Assembly (NCBI GenBank): GCA_030867875.1
Contig: JAOWCC010001751.1
Coordinates: forward strand, 26,528,369-26,592,368
Source: Actinernus sp. WN-2022
Lineage: Eukaryota > Cnidaria > Anthozoa > Actiniaria > Actinernidae
Reading direction: 5' to 3'
Length of the DNA: 64,000 nt
Below the pieces are notes generated by a model. That model was not told the origin of the DNA. It did no database searches and was given only the letters and a program-made list of their open reading frames with translations. Positions 32,000 through 45,300 of this stretch are shown piece after piece. Positions within the stretch are counted from its first letter, which is position 1; every line of letters starts with the position of its first letter. The translations under genes were made by a program, and so were the position numbers.

Positions 32000-33330
32000 A
32001 TAATTTTGGAGTATTGAGCTCCGATAAAAAAATTAAACATTCAACTTATATGATTTAGATTGATAGAATAGAATACTTCTTATTAACCGACTGCGAGCTC
32101 AACACCGTACTTCAAGTCGTGGACCAAGTTTTTCTTCTTTTGTATGGCGAACTTAATTCGTTGAATCTGGATCTAGCTGGGAACTTTAGCGCGAAAACTA
32201 AATTTCAAGTTGGCATATAATTCATGCATTTAGTTCGGCCAACATTAGCCTGAAAAAAACAACCGCCTCTTGTCGAGGACTCACAGTGAGAAAAGCGGTG
32301 TTTCCAGATGCCAGTGACAGCCGCACCTAATTCAAACTGATTCAGGCGCCGTTCTTCTGCCATACTTCAAGCATCTGTTAAGTTCGGCACCGCGGTACCT
32401 GAAACCGTGTTTCAATGTTTTCAATGATCATACCTCCGCTGTAAAATAGTATTTGGTTGAATTAACAACAAAAGAATGGTTGCACACGATTCTGAGGTAT
32501 ATCAACTTCCTTTTGATTGTATTTAGCCTTGTCTTCAGGCTTTTTGTTTACACGCGGCTGGGTATTGTGACGTCACTGCTTCGGGTTGCCCCACATTCGA
32601 CAGGGCTGAATAACTAGGGCGCACGCGCGAGCTGATGCGTAAATCGGCGGGAATTTTACCGAAAGCAATGTCTATCTATTGGCGGTAAATATCTCGTGTT
32701 TGAAGGCAATTTTATCCTAGTGGTCCAAACTTAAACTACATTGTCCAGAACATATGTTGTTTCTCAGTTTCTGGTGGAAATGGTCTGAGTATTTGAATCT
32801 TATCTTTCCAGCAAAACTCTTATTATTCGCAGGAAACATGAAGGTACTCACTAAATTTGAAATTTCAGCCATTTTTGTATACGCTGCAGTCGTTCCTAGT
32901 CTGCGCGCGTCACGTTATTCAGTAAATGGGGTCTGGGTTACGAGATTGTTATTTAGCCATCGCGCAGAATGACTATTGTTGTGTGGACACAATGAACTTT
33001 GAAAATCGTTATTTGATTGGCTCTAGTTCGCGTGCGCCACTGACACAACAGTCACGCCATTTTTGAACAAAGAGCGCGCGCTTAGCTTAAGGTGATTCCC
33101 TTGTTTTGCAATACGCATATCTACTCCGCATGATGGCAAAATCTAAAATCTTAGGTACAAAGATTTGTGTTTGTGTGTATCACTGAATCTTACATATTTT
33201 GTACTTATTTAAGATTGGCAATAAAAACCTAGTTCATTTGGGCGTGAAGAGAACATCAGTTACTCGACTGCGTCTCGAGGCGCACTTCTTTGTTCTCGTG
33301 ACGTTGTAATGTCATCTGTGCATCTATTTA
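32000..33330. other. Intergenic, no confident gene
   Basis: A short acceptor-donor pair at about 32812-32846 (TTTCCAG|CAAAACTC ... ATGAAG|GTACTC) could encode AKLLLFAGN, but it ends in phase 0. It does not fit the phase-1 rule of genes A and B and is not called. Confidence 0.4.
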
Positions 33331-33333
33331 ACA

Positions 33334-33432
33334 ATTAGACTGCGAGTTCGTGGTTTCTATCGCCTAACAGATGGCGAAGCCCCGAGTCAACTATCACAGT
33401 CGATAGAAACCAAGAACGAGAAGTCTAATTGT
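33334..33432. repeat. Inverted repeat
   Basis: AATTAGACTGCGAGTTCGTGG and GAACGAGAAGTCTAATT are partners, as are GGTTTCTATCG and CGATAGAAACC; the stem is imperfect. Confidence 0.7.
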
Positions 33433-33624
33433 TTTAGCACAACTAAGCTACGGTTTTTCCAACTTAGCTGTCGATTTATATATAGAGACAAATATGTGAA
33501 AACGTTGGAAAACAAGCAATTTTCTCGTTGAGTTTTGTTTGCGCGCTCGAGCTTCGAAATTGCCGTCTATCAATCGATATAACGAGCCGCACGCTCTTAA
33601 TTAGTTACCGGCGAGTATAATAAC

Positions 33625-33667
33625 CCCCAACAGATTAGGGTCCATGAGAACCCCTAATCTGTTGGGG
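33625..33667. repeat. Perfect 16-bp hairpin
   Basis: CCCCAACAGATTAGGG and CCCTAATCTGTTGGGG are exact complements around an 11-nt loop. Confidence 0.9.
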
Positions 33668-35628
33668 CGGTCTCCGATCCTTACGCCGCTAAATCTGTAT
33701 AGCGTCAATCAGAGGTCAAAGAAAAGTTTTGCTATTCGCACTTTTAAGGTCAGCAGCTGACATTCAGAATAAAAACAGATTGCGGTGAGTGTTGATGTGT
33801 GTTAATTAAGTTAATTTTTGACTCGGGCAGCATTGTCCGCATACTTCTGAACTGATTGGATTGCCATTCTAGTCCATATACTCGCAGCCAGGACGAATGT
33901 TGAAACTGTGCGGAGAGTATTGTCGTTCAAAGAGCTGTCGTTATAAGTACTTCTTCAGCTTGGAAATTTCCGCTAACGGAAGTGGATAATTTTTTGGCAC
34001 AAATGTATGAGAAAGCGGAGGATTTTCCGAAAGTCTAGGTGATGCTGTTGATGATAAAAATGGCTGGTTTCGCACTAATCGACACAGTCCACGAACTGTA
34101 CTGACAACGAATTGCTTCTCTGCATAACCAAGAGTCGTAGCCGCGATCATTAGTAAGAGAAATGAATTTGATTTTATATCCTACAATCTAGGACAAAACC
34201 TGTTGAGAAAAAATATCTTAACCTTATTTTTTCGTACATATACGCTTTCATTTTAAGAATAAAAGTATCATTCATAGATTATGTTATTGATAATTATCAA
34301 GGGTTTTATCCGAAATTGTAGATTGAACGGTAGTGACTTTGCGAAGTTGATAGGTATGGTATATGGTATATGGTATAAATCTACATTGTAACAAGTTCCC
34401 ACCAACAAAGCCTATCAATTGTCCGAAGAGAATCGGAACCGCAATGCACCTAGGCTCGGTTTCAGCCGTTGGGGTGTCGTTTCTCCAAAGCCTCCCCCCA
34501 CTAACGGCTGGGCGCGCGGTCAACACACCGTGTCCGTGACGTCATCTGATTAACTTCAATATTATTCATTTATTTGCGTGTAGCGAAGGTTCGATTCCGC
34601 GTAAACTTTCAAAACACATTGGAATTCTTTAAACTAAAACTTCCAAGTGTGAAATTAATTCGACGTAGGTAAAGGTTTTATTTAATACCTATTATTATTA
34701 GCTCTCATGTTCACAGTCCAAGTTTTCAAGGAAAGCCCAGGCTATTTGTTGACACTAGATCAGTAGATGACAGGAATTAATAGCCGAAATTTATACGGGG
34801 ATAAAAATTAAGTTCAGATGCCATCTCGGAACTCTGAGCTAGAGTCGAGTATTCCCGCTTAGTACTTGTGTAGAGTATGTCTTGAAGACATAAATTGTAC
34901 AAACTTAGTACATAGGATTGAAGAATTGTAAAACTCATTTGATTCAGCGATTTTCAAGTGAATTGTGATTGCAGAGTTAAACGCATAAACATGGCCTGCG
35001 TCAGACGTGATTTCCTCTCTTCTATAAACTCTTTTAATATGGACTCGTCCGTCTTTTCTTCTCCGATAAAGGCAGCAGTAATTTTCTTTGAAGTAAGAAT
35101 AGCCGGGCTACCTTGGTCTTGCATCGGTAAAGTTAAATGAGAAATGACTGAACATTACGAGCTTCGCGACCTTTGAGCTGACGGTTTCCCAAGTGACTTC
35201 CAGAGCCAGTGCGTTTACTGACAAAGTGTCTTCACCCGAAACTAACTCTCTTACTGCTTCTTTTGTGAATCCTTGAATTCTTCGAAACCAAACTTTTCCA
35301 GAGCAAATTTAAACGCATTTTGGAACAGCAATCGAAAGCCTTTCGTCCGGCTTTCGAGTTTACAATGTAAATTATGCAAATCAATTCAGCGACAGGATTT
35401 GAGTGGCAAGGTTTTGATTGGCTAAAAACCAACAATGTCTCAGCTCGCGCGCCCAGCCGTGAGTGGGGAGAGGATCGCGGGCTCACCGAAACCCCCACGG
35501 CTGGAAACCGAGCCTACAATGCACCCTACAAACTAAGATATAAACAGAGTAAAGTCACTCATTCCGATTCAAGAACATTTCAGTATTCCTATTGCGGATT
35601 TCAAGGATTCAAGTAACGGATGTGACAC

Positions 35629-36230
35629 TTAAATGTGGAAGCGCGCTAAAAATTGTTTAAGTCCTGAAAGAAGTACATTACAGTAATCTAGTCTCGCTGT
35701 TACAAACGCATGTAACAAGATTTCACAGTGTTGAAAGGAAATATATTTTCTAATCTTTGAAATATTATGTAGATGGTAAAAGGCCGATTTACACACACTA
35801 TTTACTTGCTTGTTCATAGACATAACATCGTCAAACCACACGCCAATATTCCTCGCTGATTTGGACACAGATACAGCGTCAGATCCAACAATGATAGAAT
35901 CAAGATCAGGAGGTGGTGATCGATGGCGAGCATTTAATACAAGAAATTTAGTCTTATCTCTATTTAGCAATAACCTATTAGTATGTCATGTAGATCTGAC
36001 TATCATCAGCGTAAAAGTGAAAATTCATGCCATGCTTTCTGATAACATCTGCAAGCGGTGTTGTGTACATGGAATATAAAATAGGTCCAAGCACTGACTA
36101 TGAGGTACACCACATGGAAGATTCCGGCTCATTGAGTGCTCATTTGCAATCTTGACGAACTGAGATCTGTTCGATAGATACGATCTCAGCCATGATAGAG
36201 CCTTACCATTTATCCTTTACCATTTAACAT
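35629..36230 (-). mobile_element. CR1/L2-like non-LTR retrotransposon fragment
   Basis: Read on the minus strand from 36230: KALSWLRSYLSNRSQFVKI, then [12 protein letters not shown] (palm motif, worn), a frameshift, then [11 protein letters not shown] (the catalytic YADD box), then LNRDKTKFLVLNARHR, ARNIGVWFDDVMSM and YCNVLLSGL. These are consecutive reverse transcriptase blocks in the correct order, broken by at least one frameshift and a stop. The 5' part and endonuclease are missing. Confidence 0.88.
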
Positions 36231-36239
36231 TTCGCTTTA

Positions 36240-38400
36240 CTAGCCGCAGCTGAAAGAACAACAGCACCGACACACGCTAAATAGGCTTGAATTTCGTGGT
36301 TGTTCATGACGGTGATCCACTGCCAAGCAAACGAGCAGCCTCGGTAGTTATATTCCTTGAAAAGAACTCTGTTGTTCGCATTCGGCTTCTGAGAATTGCA
36401 ACTAATTTATGCATCGTGAAACGGCTATCTGCTACATCATCAGTATGGAATTTTCTGCCTCGTTGCCCAGACGTCTCTTTCGCGAGTGGGGGAGCGATAA
36501 GAGTCGGCTGGTTTCTCAGGCTACTTTGATTAACGTTTCGTGTGGAAACAATCTTAATCATTTACCGACCGGTCGTACGGCGATTTACCGGACCGTTGAA
36601 GAACCAATCAGATTTCTCCATTTGCCGCGAGACCAACTTGCCATATAATAAACATTATTGTTACATTGCCATAAGTTTTCCAGACACAACGCACGCTCTC
36701 ATTGGCTGATTCAGGGTCATGTGGCAGTCATCAAATTTCAATGTTGCCCGCCACGTTATCACATCGTGACAGAAGATGGTGTGATTGTCGCGCGCGCCAC
36801 TGGCTAGCTAAAGGCGGAAAATATTTGTTTATCAAAATGTCTAGATCTTCATCAAAAGCTGACCATTTTTCGTCGAAAGAAAGCGTTCAAAATGGAACCA
36901 GCTCCAAAGAAACAATTTCCATATTTATCAAGCGCGAGAGTGAGAAATTGGTAGCTAAAAAAGGATGCACGAAAGACACAAAACGATCCTAAAAATGTCG
37001 TAGCGATGCAGGCAGTTTTTTTTTGTTGAAAAGCAGCTTCACGAAGAGAAGACGACAAACCTGTATTTATGCACACCTTTGCCTCTAGTAAAACTTATGT
37101 CTATATAACAAATCACTTAATGACTGTCCCCTCTGTGTGTAAATGTTGTGCTTTAGTTTTGAATTATCTCTCACCATATTGAAAGTAACCTTTACCCCAG
37201 TATTGTAATTCTATTTGTATGTTTATAAATAAAGTTGAAGTTCAAGTACCTTAATTGCGAGCAGAGCCTTCTTCTTCAACACCTCGAAAAGCGACGACAT
37301 CGACGGCATTCTGATACCCTGGATCAGAGGTTGGAAATCCGATTCTCCTAGCTCACGATATCGACAACGACAACTTCTGTGTGAATTATAATATTCCATT
37401 CTACTGCAGTTTCGCTTCCGGGGAAACTAATGTTCTGACTTCATAGCTTTGGGGCTTTGTGATTTTAGGATGAGTTGTTGTACAATTATAAGAGCACTTC
37501 CACTACAAAATCAGGGAAGAAAAGACTTCGATTTTGCTTAAATAGAGAGCTTGAACTGTACCGAGCGAAGGCCGTATTGACACTCAGTCAATAAATACAC
37601 GCGAATCATAGTACATGGTATGTTCAGCGTCTTACAAGCAGAGTAAATTTCTCCCCTACATTTTCACAGTTTCCTAGGCCGTTCACCAAGAGACAGAAGC
37701 TTTCTTTTGCAGCCATTAATTCCTTCCGTCCAAGGATACTGAATTCAGAGTCAAAAATACTGGCAAAAATTATAGACACGAACGAAATAACATCTTAAAT
37801 CCTAGGATATACATAACTAAATTACTATTCTAAATAGGTATAAGGTCAAATGAAACTTAGGCGAAGCCGATATGATGGAAGAGGATTTCTTTCGCGTATC
37901 AAATCTCTCCCCATCTTTTGAATTCTTAATTCAAACATTCGCGCATGCGCACTGAGCATGACATTGTTCCTTTAACTTCAGACTGGTCTATGATAATGTG
38001 ATAAACTATTGAAACAGAAATACGCATGCATTACTGAATGCGATCAGTCGTATACGAATTTGTAACTGAGCTATTTAATACCAAATTTGGAAGTTACGTT
38101 ACTTATACCATAATTGGAACTATAAGGATCTAAGTTTATTACTTAGTAATTCGTTTGTCAGATTACACTGTGGAAGCCTATAGGCTCGTAGGCCTGGAGG
38201 TTACAAATTATATAGCATATTTATTACCTGAACTCAATCGGCAAAAAGAAATTAATAGAGAATTAAAGAGAAACACATATACGCCCTGAAACTTTTAGAA
38301 GTTCAAAAAATAGAAATAACTGACATGACTGGTTGAAAGTGCAGGGGAATGCATCTGCGAGCAATGGACTCCGATTTAGAATGCATCAACGGTGGGTTTG
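36240..38400. other. Intergenic; possible 3' end near 37226
   Basis: A plus frame at 36702-36992 ends KKGCTKDTKRS. About 230 nt later there is TTTATAAATAAAGTTG with a canonical AATAAA near 37226, preceded by transcript-tail-like sequence. Frame and hexamer might be the last exon of an unrecognised gene or a retrotransposon tail; no domain supports a call. Confidence 0.35.
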
Positions 38401-38404
38401 ATGA

Positions 38405-38701
38405 TTAAAAGGGCTATGTCACGGTAAAACTTTACATTCGTTTTTCCGGGCCGGAAAGAGCTATTTCAACCGATTTTGATATGAACTAACTAACCTCTCG
38501 GTCATGTGGGATGCTTAAAATGAAAGGAAATATGCAAAAATGACTAACAAACAGTGTATATAAACAGTCTCCAGGGAAAATATTGAAAATCCTTTCAATC
38601 ATTGAGGGAGGGAAGTTTAACTGTTTGTATCCAATTAACAGCCACTAAACGAGTGATTACCCGATACAGGCATGCGCAATACCATGACATAGCCCCTTTA
38701 A
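38405..38701. mobile_element. TTAA-flanked MITE, copy A of a pair
   Basis: The ends are TTAAAAGGGCTATGTCACGGT and ATGACATAGCCCCTTTAA. A near-identical copy lies at 40176-40468; they share TCTCCAGGGAAAATATTGAA and TTTCAATCATTGAGGGAGG. Confidence 0.88.
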
Positions 38702-40170
38702 AGTTAGCAAGACGGAATTCATACTCATTGGACTTTATTAATATTCATCATATTCCAGCACCTTCGATATCCCAATAAAACAAGTCGAGGCGACACGATG
38801 GCGATGAAACTTTGCCATGGGACACGCATATTCTGAATCATTCGTATCTCCAAAATGATTGCTTCTGGCATTCCCCCAGAGTCTAAATTTAAAAACACGC
38901 ATGCGTGGTGGAAGGGGCATAACTTTAGATGGAGTTTACCACCCATTTTGGGCTGCATTCCCAAACAACCCGACTCATCGAAAGCACATCGTGAATGGTC
39001 GGAGTTGCCGCGGACGGGGTTGTCACCCTCTACGACGTGCCGTTCATGCGTTGGTATAACGTTATCCAAACTGAACCTGGCTATGTCGCCCGAGGTAGTC
39101 ATCAGATTGTATGAGCGGTATCTAATATCATGCAAAGTCATTACTCAACGTCTTCTTTCTCTTCCATGATAAGTTTCCCGACTCAGGTTTGAATAATTCT
39201 TATTGTCATAAAAGTAATAACTTGTACCTTTTAGCTTAAGCTTTTAATAAGTTTCTAAGTTGAAACTTAGAACTATTAGGAAGTAGATAACTTAATAGTT
39301 AATGACCCTACTGTAAGTTTGCATGCTTTGTTTATAACTTGTAGTCGTGAGCTTGTGGGGGTTTCATTCGTCTCAGTAATTCATTGCTGGGTGGTGAAAT
39401 TAATGTATAATTTGCATTTGAAGCATGTTCTGTGATCATCTTCATTGCGGTGTTCAGTCGAAGTGGCAAGTGTTCATCTGAATCTTCTGCAACATAAAGG
39501 TGATCCGTCGGGATGTGCATGAGCTGGAAATTTAGTTTATAGGTACAGTATAAATAAGAATAAGGGTGTACTATATAGAGGGTCTATAACTCTCAAAAAT
39601 TTCCATATGGAGTTTTCTTATGAATCGAACACTTAGCTTTTGCACCCATTTCAAAATGTCGGAAAAAAACTGCAAACTGGCCAGTATTCCCCTCCCTGAG
39701 AAGGACCAGGCCGTCCGAACCAGTTCTCAGATCTGACGCGTTCCATTTCAGTGAGAATTGGCCGATCAGAACAGCTAGAAAGTTCCATTAATTAAATGGA
39801 CAGCGCCTAATCAATCATTCCTTGAGTATTCAACACAAGAGTTCAGCATCATGAGATGCTCCCGGGGAGATGCTAGAAGTCGAGAAGTTTCAATAAATGG
39901 GTGAAATCTGAGCTGTACTGAATTGCTCTTCCAAATATAAAATAAATTAGTTTTCCATACAATTGCTTTATAATTATGACGACTTAATTACAAAGAAATT
40001 AGAGAGGGAAGATTTTGAAACGTTCTCATATGGAAACTAAGTAATTACCTTAATTTAATCACTTGTTAAAACCTTGCCACATATAGGAAAATTGGGGTTG
40101 TTTGGGTAAGTATTCACTAGTTGCGAGAGTTAAAAACTCTTAAAAATTCCATATGTTTTCTTATAAATCG
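38702..40170. other. Intergenic; decayed coding-like patch at 38725-39170
   Basis: Long overlapping open frames occur on both strands at 38725-39170 (for example minus-strand FGDTNDSEYACPMAKFHRH). None matches a family I know. Openness on both strands suggests an old coding fragment, but strand and identity are undecided. Confidence 0.3.
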
Positions 40171-40175
40171 GACAT

Positions 40176-40468
40176 TTAAAGGGGCTGTGTCACGGTAAGA
40201 CTTTACATTTTTCCGGGCCGGGAAGGGCTATTTCCACCGATTTTGATATGAACTAACGAACCTCTCGGCCATCATGTGGGATGCTTAAAATGAAAGGAAA
40301 TATGCAAAAATGACTAACAAACAGTGTATATAAACAGTCTCCAGGGAAAATATTGAAAATCCTTTCAATCATTGAGGGAGGGAAGTTTAACTGTTTGTTA
40401 TCCAATTAACAGCCACTAAACGAGCGATTACTCGATACATGCGCAGTACCATGACATAGCCCCTTTAA
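40176..40468. mobile_element. TTAA-flanked MITE, copy B
   Basis: TTAAAGGGGCTGTGTCACGGT at the left and ATGACATAGCCCCTTTAA at the right. It differs from copy A by a few substitutions and small indels. Confidence 0.88.
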
Positions 40469-40753
40469 ATTGCACCTCATCAAAAATGTCGAGAGAAAAA
40501 ACCTGCGAACTGGTCTATTTCATTCGAAATGCATGGTTCATAGAAAATAACAATATATAGCACTGTAAGCTGTTTTTCATATACCCTCCATACTGCCACT
40601 TCTATCTCACAATGCATACAATATGGCTGCCATGTCCTCCATCACCGCCTTTTAGTGGCGGACCTTTCCTTTTGTATACTGCGGTTCATGTAGAACCTGT
40701 CTGTGCAGTTAAAACTTGCCGTATACTTGGAAAGCCCCTTAATCAGTCCCTTA

Positions 40754-41105
40754 ATTGGGTAGCTCAGTTGGTAGATCACGGTCTACAGTGCGGGAGGTCA
40801 GCGGTTCGAATCCCGGCCGCGTCCTTGGGCAGGGACGTATAAGCCGTTGGCCTTGTCTTCTTCCTCTTCTAATCTATACGAGGGGGACATGAAAAAACCT
40901 GTTGTGTTATTTCGAGAAAGAGTAGGGGATTGTCTCCCAGGTATTCTGAAGTACTAATAATCGCTCATGATTGTAAACTGCATGGCAGCACATTGCGCCA
41001 CAATAGCAGTCCGTATCACAAAAATAACCTTGTGAAGCGCATTTGGATATATTCCTGATAGAATTTGCGCTATATAAATGAATACCTTCACCCTTTTTAC
41101 CTTTT
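40754..41105 (+). mobile_element. tRNA-derived SINE, near full length
   Basis: The head contains an RNA polymerase III A box (TAGCTCAGTTGGTAGA) and a B box (GGTTCGAATCCCGG) about 40 nt apart. The anticodon arm does not fold, so it is not a tRNA gene. The body runs to a tail reading GCGCTATATAAATGAATACC. An inverted fragment of the body (40971-41050) recurs at 60535-60615. Confidence 0.82.
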
Positions 41106-41473
41106 AATGAGTGAAATGTCATTGAACTGTCTGGAAAAACACACACAAATAACTACGAGAAACGGAGCGACAGTTTCACTTACTGCAGGTCGTCCTTGAA
41201 AATCGCATGACTGACTGTACTGAAAAACAAACGTGGCATACTGATTAAGAAGAGCCGAGCATATAGGGAAATTCAGTCAGACAGAATTCAATTGAATTTG
41301 ATTCATATTTAAAATTTTCTTTAATAATTAAAGCTAATATTAAAGGATATAGATCATAGACATCAAAACCCTTAAACTTAGGTATAATCATTTATATTAC
41401 AGTACTTTTTTCCTTTTTTGGTGTTATCCGATGCGTATTCTGTAACTGCCATTACGATTTGATGACCTTTTAA

Positions 41474-41650
41474 TTTTGCAGGAATCCAATCACGTGGTTA
41501 TACCGTGGATGGCAAACATATCTGACTTAATTTATTTAAAGGCACTTGTTTGTAAATTCTATTTTCCACCTCCAATCGATTGTCGATCTGAATCAGAAGT
41601 TTGTTTGCCATCCAGTAAAAATAAAGCCATTTCCATGGGAACACGAGCGC
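41474..41650 (-). mobile_element. Family K MITE, copy 3 (truncated, inverted)
   Basis: TTTTGCAGGAATCCAATCACGTGG, then AATTTATTTAAAGGCACTTG, TTTGTAAATTCTATTTTCCACC and TCCATGGGAACACG are the reverse complement of the family K body. It lies ~660 bp upstream of the gene B start. Confidence 0.75.
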
Positions 41651-42314
41651 GAAGTGACATCAATGTCGAGAGAGCCCACCGACAGCGGTCAAACGTCTGC
41701 GCGTGCGTATTACGGTCAGTCTGGTGGGCGGCCGCGCGAATTTTCCGCGCAAAATTTACCTTAAAACATATTACAGTGAACTTCTATCCCCCAAAGTTAA
41801 GAAAAATACGTGAAAGTTAAGCTTTTTATTTTCACAGTCGACGGGAAATTGAACAAACTTCAAACTGTGAGTTTACCAAATTGTTTCGTAATTTACCAAA
41901 AAAGTTCTCAAGGTTTGAAAACGGGTGTGTGAACAGTGACGGCCGCCGACTCTCTTTGAATTTGTTTTGGAATATGTTGTTGTTGCAAGACTTTAGACGC
42001 ATGCGTAGCCGTTTAATTTGACCGCTGTGTGGAGAGAGCCTGGATAACTGAAACCGCTGCGGGTAAATTCGAAGGCTCGTTTGATGATGATATAAACACA
42101 GAATAGCCTGGAATTTGCTGTCTGTAATGGTACCTCGCCATGTACTGTTCATCATTGTTTTTGGATGGCAGTTATACTTCCATTCTAACCTATCACGGAT
42201 ACCTGTTTCTTGTTAAGTAAAACAGGCTTACGATAGTGATGCGAAAATAGGAAAACCTCTCGTGACTACAGTCAAAACTTCCGGGCGTCTAAAGGAAACT
42301 TCTCTGCTCTAAAA

Positions 42315-42351
42315 ATGGACAATGTACATTACTTGGGAATCTGTTTAATCG
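42315..42351 (+). CDS. Gene B exon 1: start codon and signal-peptide start
   Basis: It encodes MDNVHYLGICLI plus one base, with donor ATCG|GTAAGTTC. The upstream sequence CTCTAAAAATGG has A at -3 and G at +4, a favourable initiation context. No clear TATA box was found. Confidence 0.8.
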
Positions 42352-45300
42352 GTAAGTTCGTAGTATTACTGTTGTCGATGTCCCTTGTCATTAATTCAGA
42401 AATTCGCATCATCAGAGAGCATTTATTGTTGCTGGGCGGGAGACTGCTGTTCGAAAAAAATTGCAGCAGTGAAAAAAATTGGTATAAACATTTGCCGTTA
42501 AAACATTAGTTGAAAACCATAATAGAATTTTATATGCAGTAGTTTGATAGAGTATTATTCAGTAGAGGTACTTGTAAATGTAGGCAATATTTCTAACCCG
42601 AACGAGATATTATGCGGTGAAAATATCGAAGCCAGGTTAAGCAGCGTTCGATAGAAATTTCATTCATTATAACTTCTTCATGCCCAATTCATGATCATAA
42701 AACCGAAACGATTTGGCGCGAATGAAGAAAAATAATTTACAAATCGATAACTTAAACATTAAAGTGCTCACAAGGTTATACTTGTCGCTTGAAATGCCGC
42801 AACTGCAAAAGCTAGTCACGGCACGAAAATGAATCCCTTCGGTGAGTGAAAATGATGCTTTGGAAGGACAATCTGATCAGGATAATTCTACTTTTAATAC
42901 GAACATCTGCAATATTAACTATTCATAACATCGGAGCCAAATTGATCCGACGCCGATGTTTTCAATGATAACACCCCCCAACACCTTCGGCGTTTGCCTT
43001 TTCAGATTCTAATTAGTTCCTAAGCTCGAAGGGAGCCAGATAACTTTAATATATACATCACAGTAAGAAACAAATAGTCCATATAATATATAATGGTATA
43101 TTGATTTATGAGAATGGAAATCTTTTAATCAAAAGCAACCGTGTTTGGCTTATCAACTTAAGTATTTCCTTCAGCTATTGAAATTATTCATTAGGATGTT
43201 AGCGGCAATTCGTTCCGGCCTTTAATGTATATTGTAAAAAATCTATTTTTCTTGGAGAAATATTTATTTATTCATGTGAATTAGAAATGGCAATGTATTC
43301 TTTAAAACGTCATGGCATGCGCATGACATACGAATTTCCCAAAAAATATTACTCACCGCAGTACTTTTTTCAAAAAATATCCAGTCTTCAGTTCATCAGT
43401 TTACTTTGTTGGTAGTATTATTCACTTTCCGTACATCTCTCGCCGTTTCAATTATTTTCTTGATTCACAATCAATGCTAGACTACATAAAAAAAAAAATA
43501 TTGTCAGTAAGTATCGAATCTCTTAGTACAAAACGCATCGAGGTCGATGTATTATGTAACACCGGCGAGAAAAGGCGGCTTGGAATCAATGCAAAACAAA
43601 ACGATTATTTTTAAGTTTGCAGCAGTATTTCTTATAACAAGCGTGGGAAAATCAAAGGAATGAATCTCAAATAGCCTGTGGCATTTTTCTATTACCCTTT
43701 AACATTATTACACTATAAACTAGAGTAAATTATTTAGATTTTTCAAACCATGGATTTCTAACTTCTTACGCGTCATGTACTTCTTTTTACCAGCGCTATG
43801 GATCCATCTAAACACCATAATTCCTTTTTGTGCTTGATTTAAAAAAGTAGCTGTAATGATATTACATTATAGAAGTAAACACCAAACTGAATAGTTTTTA
43901 CAGTTCTGATTATGAACTGAGATCAATGGGCTTTTTTACAGGATAGAATCACGTGGTTGTACTGGAGGGCAAACAAAATCTGACTTCATTTATTTAAATG
44001 CACTTAGTATTAGTATTATTAGGAAAACATGTTTGTAAATGCTATTTTCCACTTTCAATCGATTGCAGATCTTTCTAAAACTGCATTTTTGAAGATTGTT
44101 TGCCCTCAAGCTCCCGGATCACATGGGATCACAAGCTCAATTCATTCGCTACTGAATTGGTATATCAGCACGTGACTGTTTCCTGCAAAAGTCCTATTGC
44201 CATCAAAATGATGGGGCGTACAAAGCACCTCATTAGCAGCCTAAAAGAAATACATTTACACGCTCTCTACGGGGTTATTTTTGAATTGAATGTATTATCA
44301 CCTTGGTCAATATCCACATTAAGAAATGTTCACGATTTTCAGTCAGAACTGAGAGTCACTGAAAACAGCATGTACGAACAAGCTGTACTTAATAGTTCCT
44401 ATTTAATATTAACTTATCTATAAAAAAACCCAGAAACCTTGGCTGGTATACAACTTATGTACAGGTAATTTAAGTTTTGCCACTTCACATCTCTACTGCG
44501 CACGTTGGAAAAACTTTATATTTACGTGTTATTTATTTGGATGTTTGAATGAGTCTTACATGTTTGAACAACTATCTAGCCTTGGAGATCAAATTTAAGT
44601 TGTTTTGGGCGATTATAAAGGGACGAATTTTACAAAAAGACCTTCCTCGGAAAATGTTCAACTTTTCGCAAATTTTGGTACGTAAAATCAGTCTCCGAGC
44701 GGAATCTGGTGACCTGAAAATAAGTTCAAACTTTTCAATATTAACAATTACACCTGAAAGGTAATTGCATTTCTCCGCAGTGATCATGACGGCCCGATAT
44801 TACTATAAAACAGAGCTACGTGGGGGCAAAAACAAAGTCGGTGATACCATTTATTTTTCGCTCTTTCGAATTGTAATGAATCCCTTTCCGATTCCTGTGA
44901 AAATATTGAAAGGATCTTAATCCGGGAAATAAATTTCTCAGAAATCATCTTAAAAGCAACGTACGGAGGGCCCGTTCTGGGCAAAATTGTGTCTATTATT
45001 TTCTGTTTCGCCGGCTGAGGAAATCAGACGCCTCTCAGTTATATTCTGCAAAAACGAATTATTTTTATGTTTAAGATTTCATAAAACCTTGCGATTATTT
45101 GTGTGGCGTATACGCTACTTTCATAATGGCCGCCTCCTAATTTGCATAATTTGGAAGATTGATCTATAAAAGGAAACTAATGCTACCGCATAGACGCATT
45201 CGAAAAATGGCTGCCGCTAATTTGCAGAATTTTGATATTCAATATTTTCTGAAGAATAAACTAGCCTATGTGAAAGAGTGAGTTCGTGTTAGCAACATGT

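Noticed and set aside
32812..32846. Small exon after TTTCCAG that could pair with the orphan exon at 29410
   Set aside because: It ends in phase 0 at a weak donor (GTACTC), unlike every other intron in these genes.
38725..39170. Overlapping open frames on both strands (up to 138 codons)
   Set aside because: No family recognised and neither strand clearly better; kept only as a coding-like patch.
40754..40825. tRNA gene with GGTTCGAATCC
   Set aside because: The A and B boxes are good, but the anticodon arm does not pair and a SINE body and tail follow, so it is a SINE head.
42001..42314. TATA-type promoter for gene B
   Set aside because: No convincing TATA or initiator motif was found at a fixed distance from the first ATG; the transcription start cannot be placed from sequence alone.
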